Part shown: in pieces, positions 63,989-64,000 of the stretch
How positions within the stretch are numbered: position 1 is the first letter of the stretch
Layout of the letters: every line of letters begins with the position of its first letter
Source of the DNA: Myroides sp. JBRI-B21084
GTDB lineage: Bacteria; Bacteroidota; Bacteroidia; Flavobacteriales; Flavobacteriaceae
Direction: 5' to 3'
NCBI RefSeq assembly: GCF_030545015.1
Contig: NZ_CP120653.1
Span: forward strand, 1,178,001-1,242,000
Length of the DNA stretch: 64,000 bases
The notes under the pieces: generated by a model
Seen by the model: the letters and a program-made list of their open reading frames with translations, nothing else
What the model was told of the DNA's origin: nothing
The model's database searches: none
Position numbers and translations under genes: made by a program

Positions 63989-64000
63989 AATTCATCAAAA

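Overview
The window is a low-GC, gene-dense chromosomal segment from a member of the Bacteroidota, most likely family Flavobacteriaceae (Flavobacterium, Myroides or Paenimyroides-like). The evidence is the set of lineage-marked genes (gldF and gldG, a type IX-secreted SprB-repeat adhesin, glnN-type glutamine synthetase, a CarB without its allosteric domain, YtxJ) and the regulatory style. Promoters carry the Bacteroidota -7 box TAnnTTTG, start codons almost never have a Shine-Dalgarno sequence, and the only strong AGGAGG seen is the prfB recoding signal. I cannot name the species.

Layout. 1-12 kb: a 5'-truncated DUF2911 protein, purB, two lipoproteins, a thioesterase, glnN, a His-rich secreted protein, a lipA-gapA-phnA-like cluster on the minus strand, a lipoprotein and an ABC-F ATPase. 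12-24 kb: parE-parC, an orphan response regulator, a candidate structured small RNA, tmRNA (ssrA), a 771-bp non-coding stretch with nested repeats, then a 1670-residue adhesin. 24-35 kb: carB, rpmH, a TPR membrane protein, a hydrolase-transglycosylase pair, prmA-clpS, an O/P-type porin, a DUF2007 protein and clpB. 35-48 kb: two secreted or TPR proteins, ytxJ, phoH, a SAM hydroxide adenosyltransferase, an ABM-fold protein, gldF-gldG, dnaN, divergent dps/oxyR, a DUF4920/cytochrome/mnmD operon and an ilvE-type aminotransferase. 48-64 kb: a SRPBCC/GyrI-like protein, a FRG-domain gene broken by one in-frame stop, secA, a DUF2795-like protein, pduO, a shortened methyltransferase-like ORF, two identical tRNA-Arg(ACG), a DUF1573 protein, valS, prfB with its +1 frameshift, a tetrapyrrole-methylase protein, a low-molecular-weight phosphatase and dnaA, whose upstream region is cut by the window end.

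Most genes are housekeeping: replication (dnaA, dnaN, parE, parC), translation (valS, prfB, rpmH, tRNAs, tmRNA, prmA, mnmD), protein quality control (clpB, clpS, secA) and nitrogen or nucleotide metabolism (glnN, carB, purB). Links visible in the sequence are OxyR facing Dps (peroxide response), GldF/GldG with a T9SS cargo protein (gliding and surface secretion), and ClpS with ClpB and tmRNA (proteostasis).

The least explained parts are the candidate ncRNA at 17.49-17.66 kb, which has its own promoter, a closing helix that begins at the predicted start site, and a terminator; the repeat cluster just after ssrA; and the FRG pseudogene. No IS element, prophage or CRISPR array was seen.
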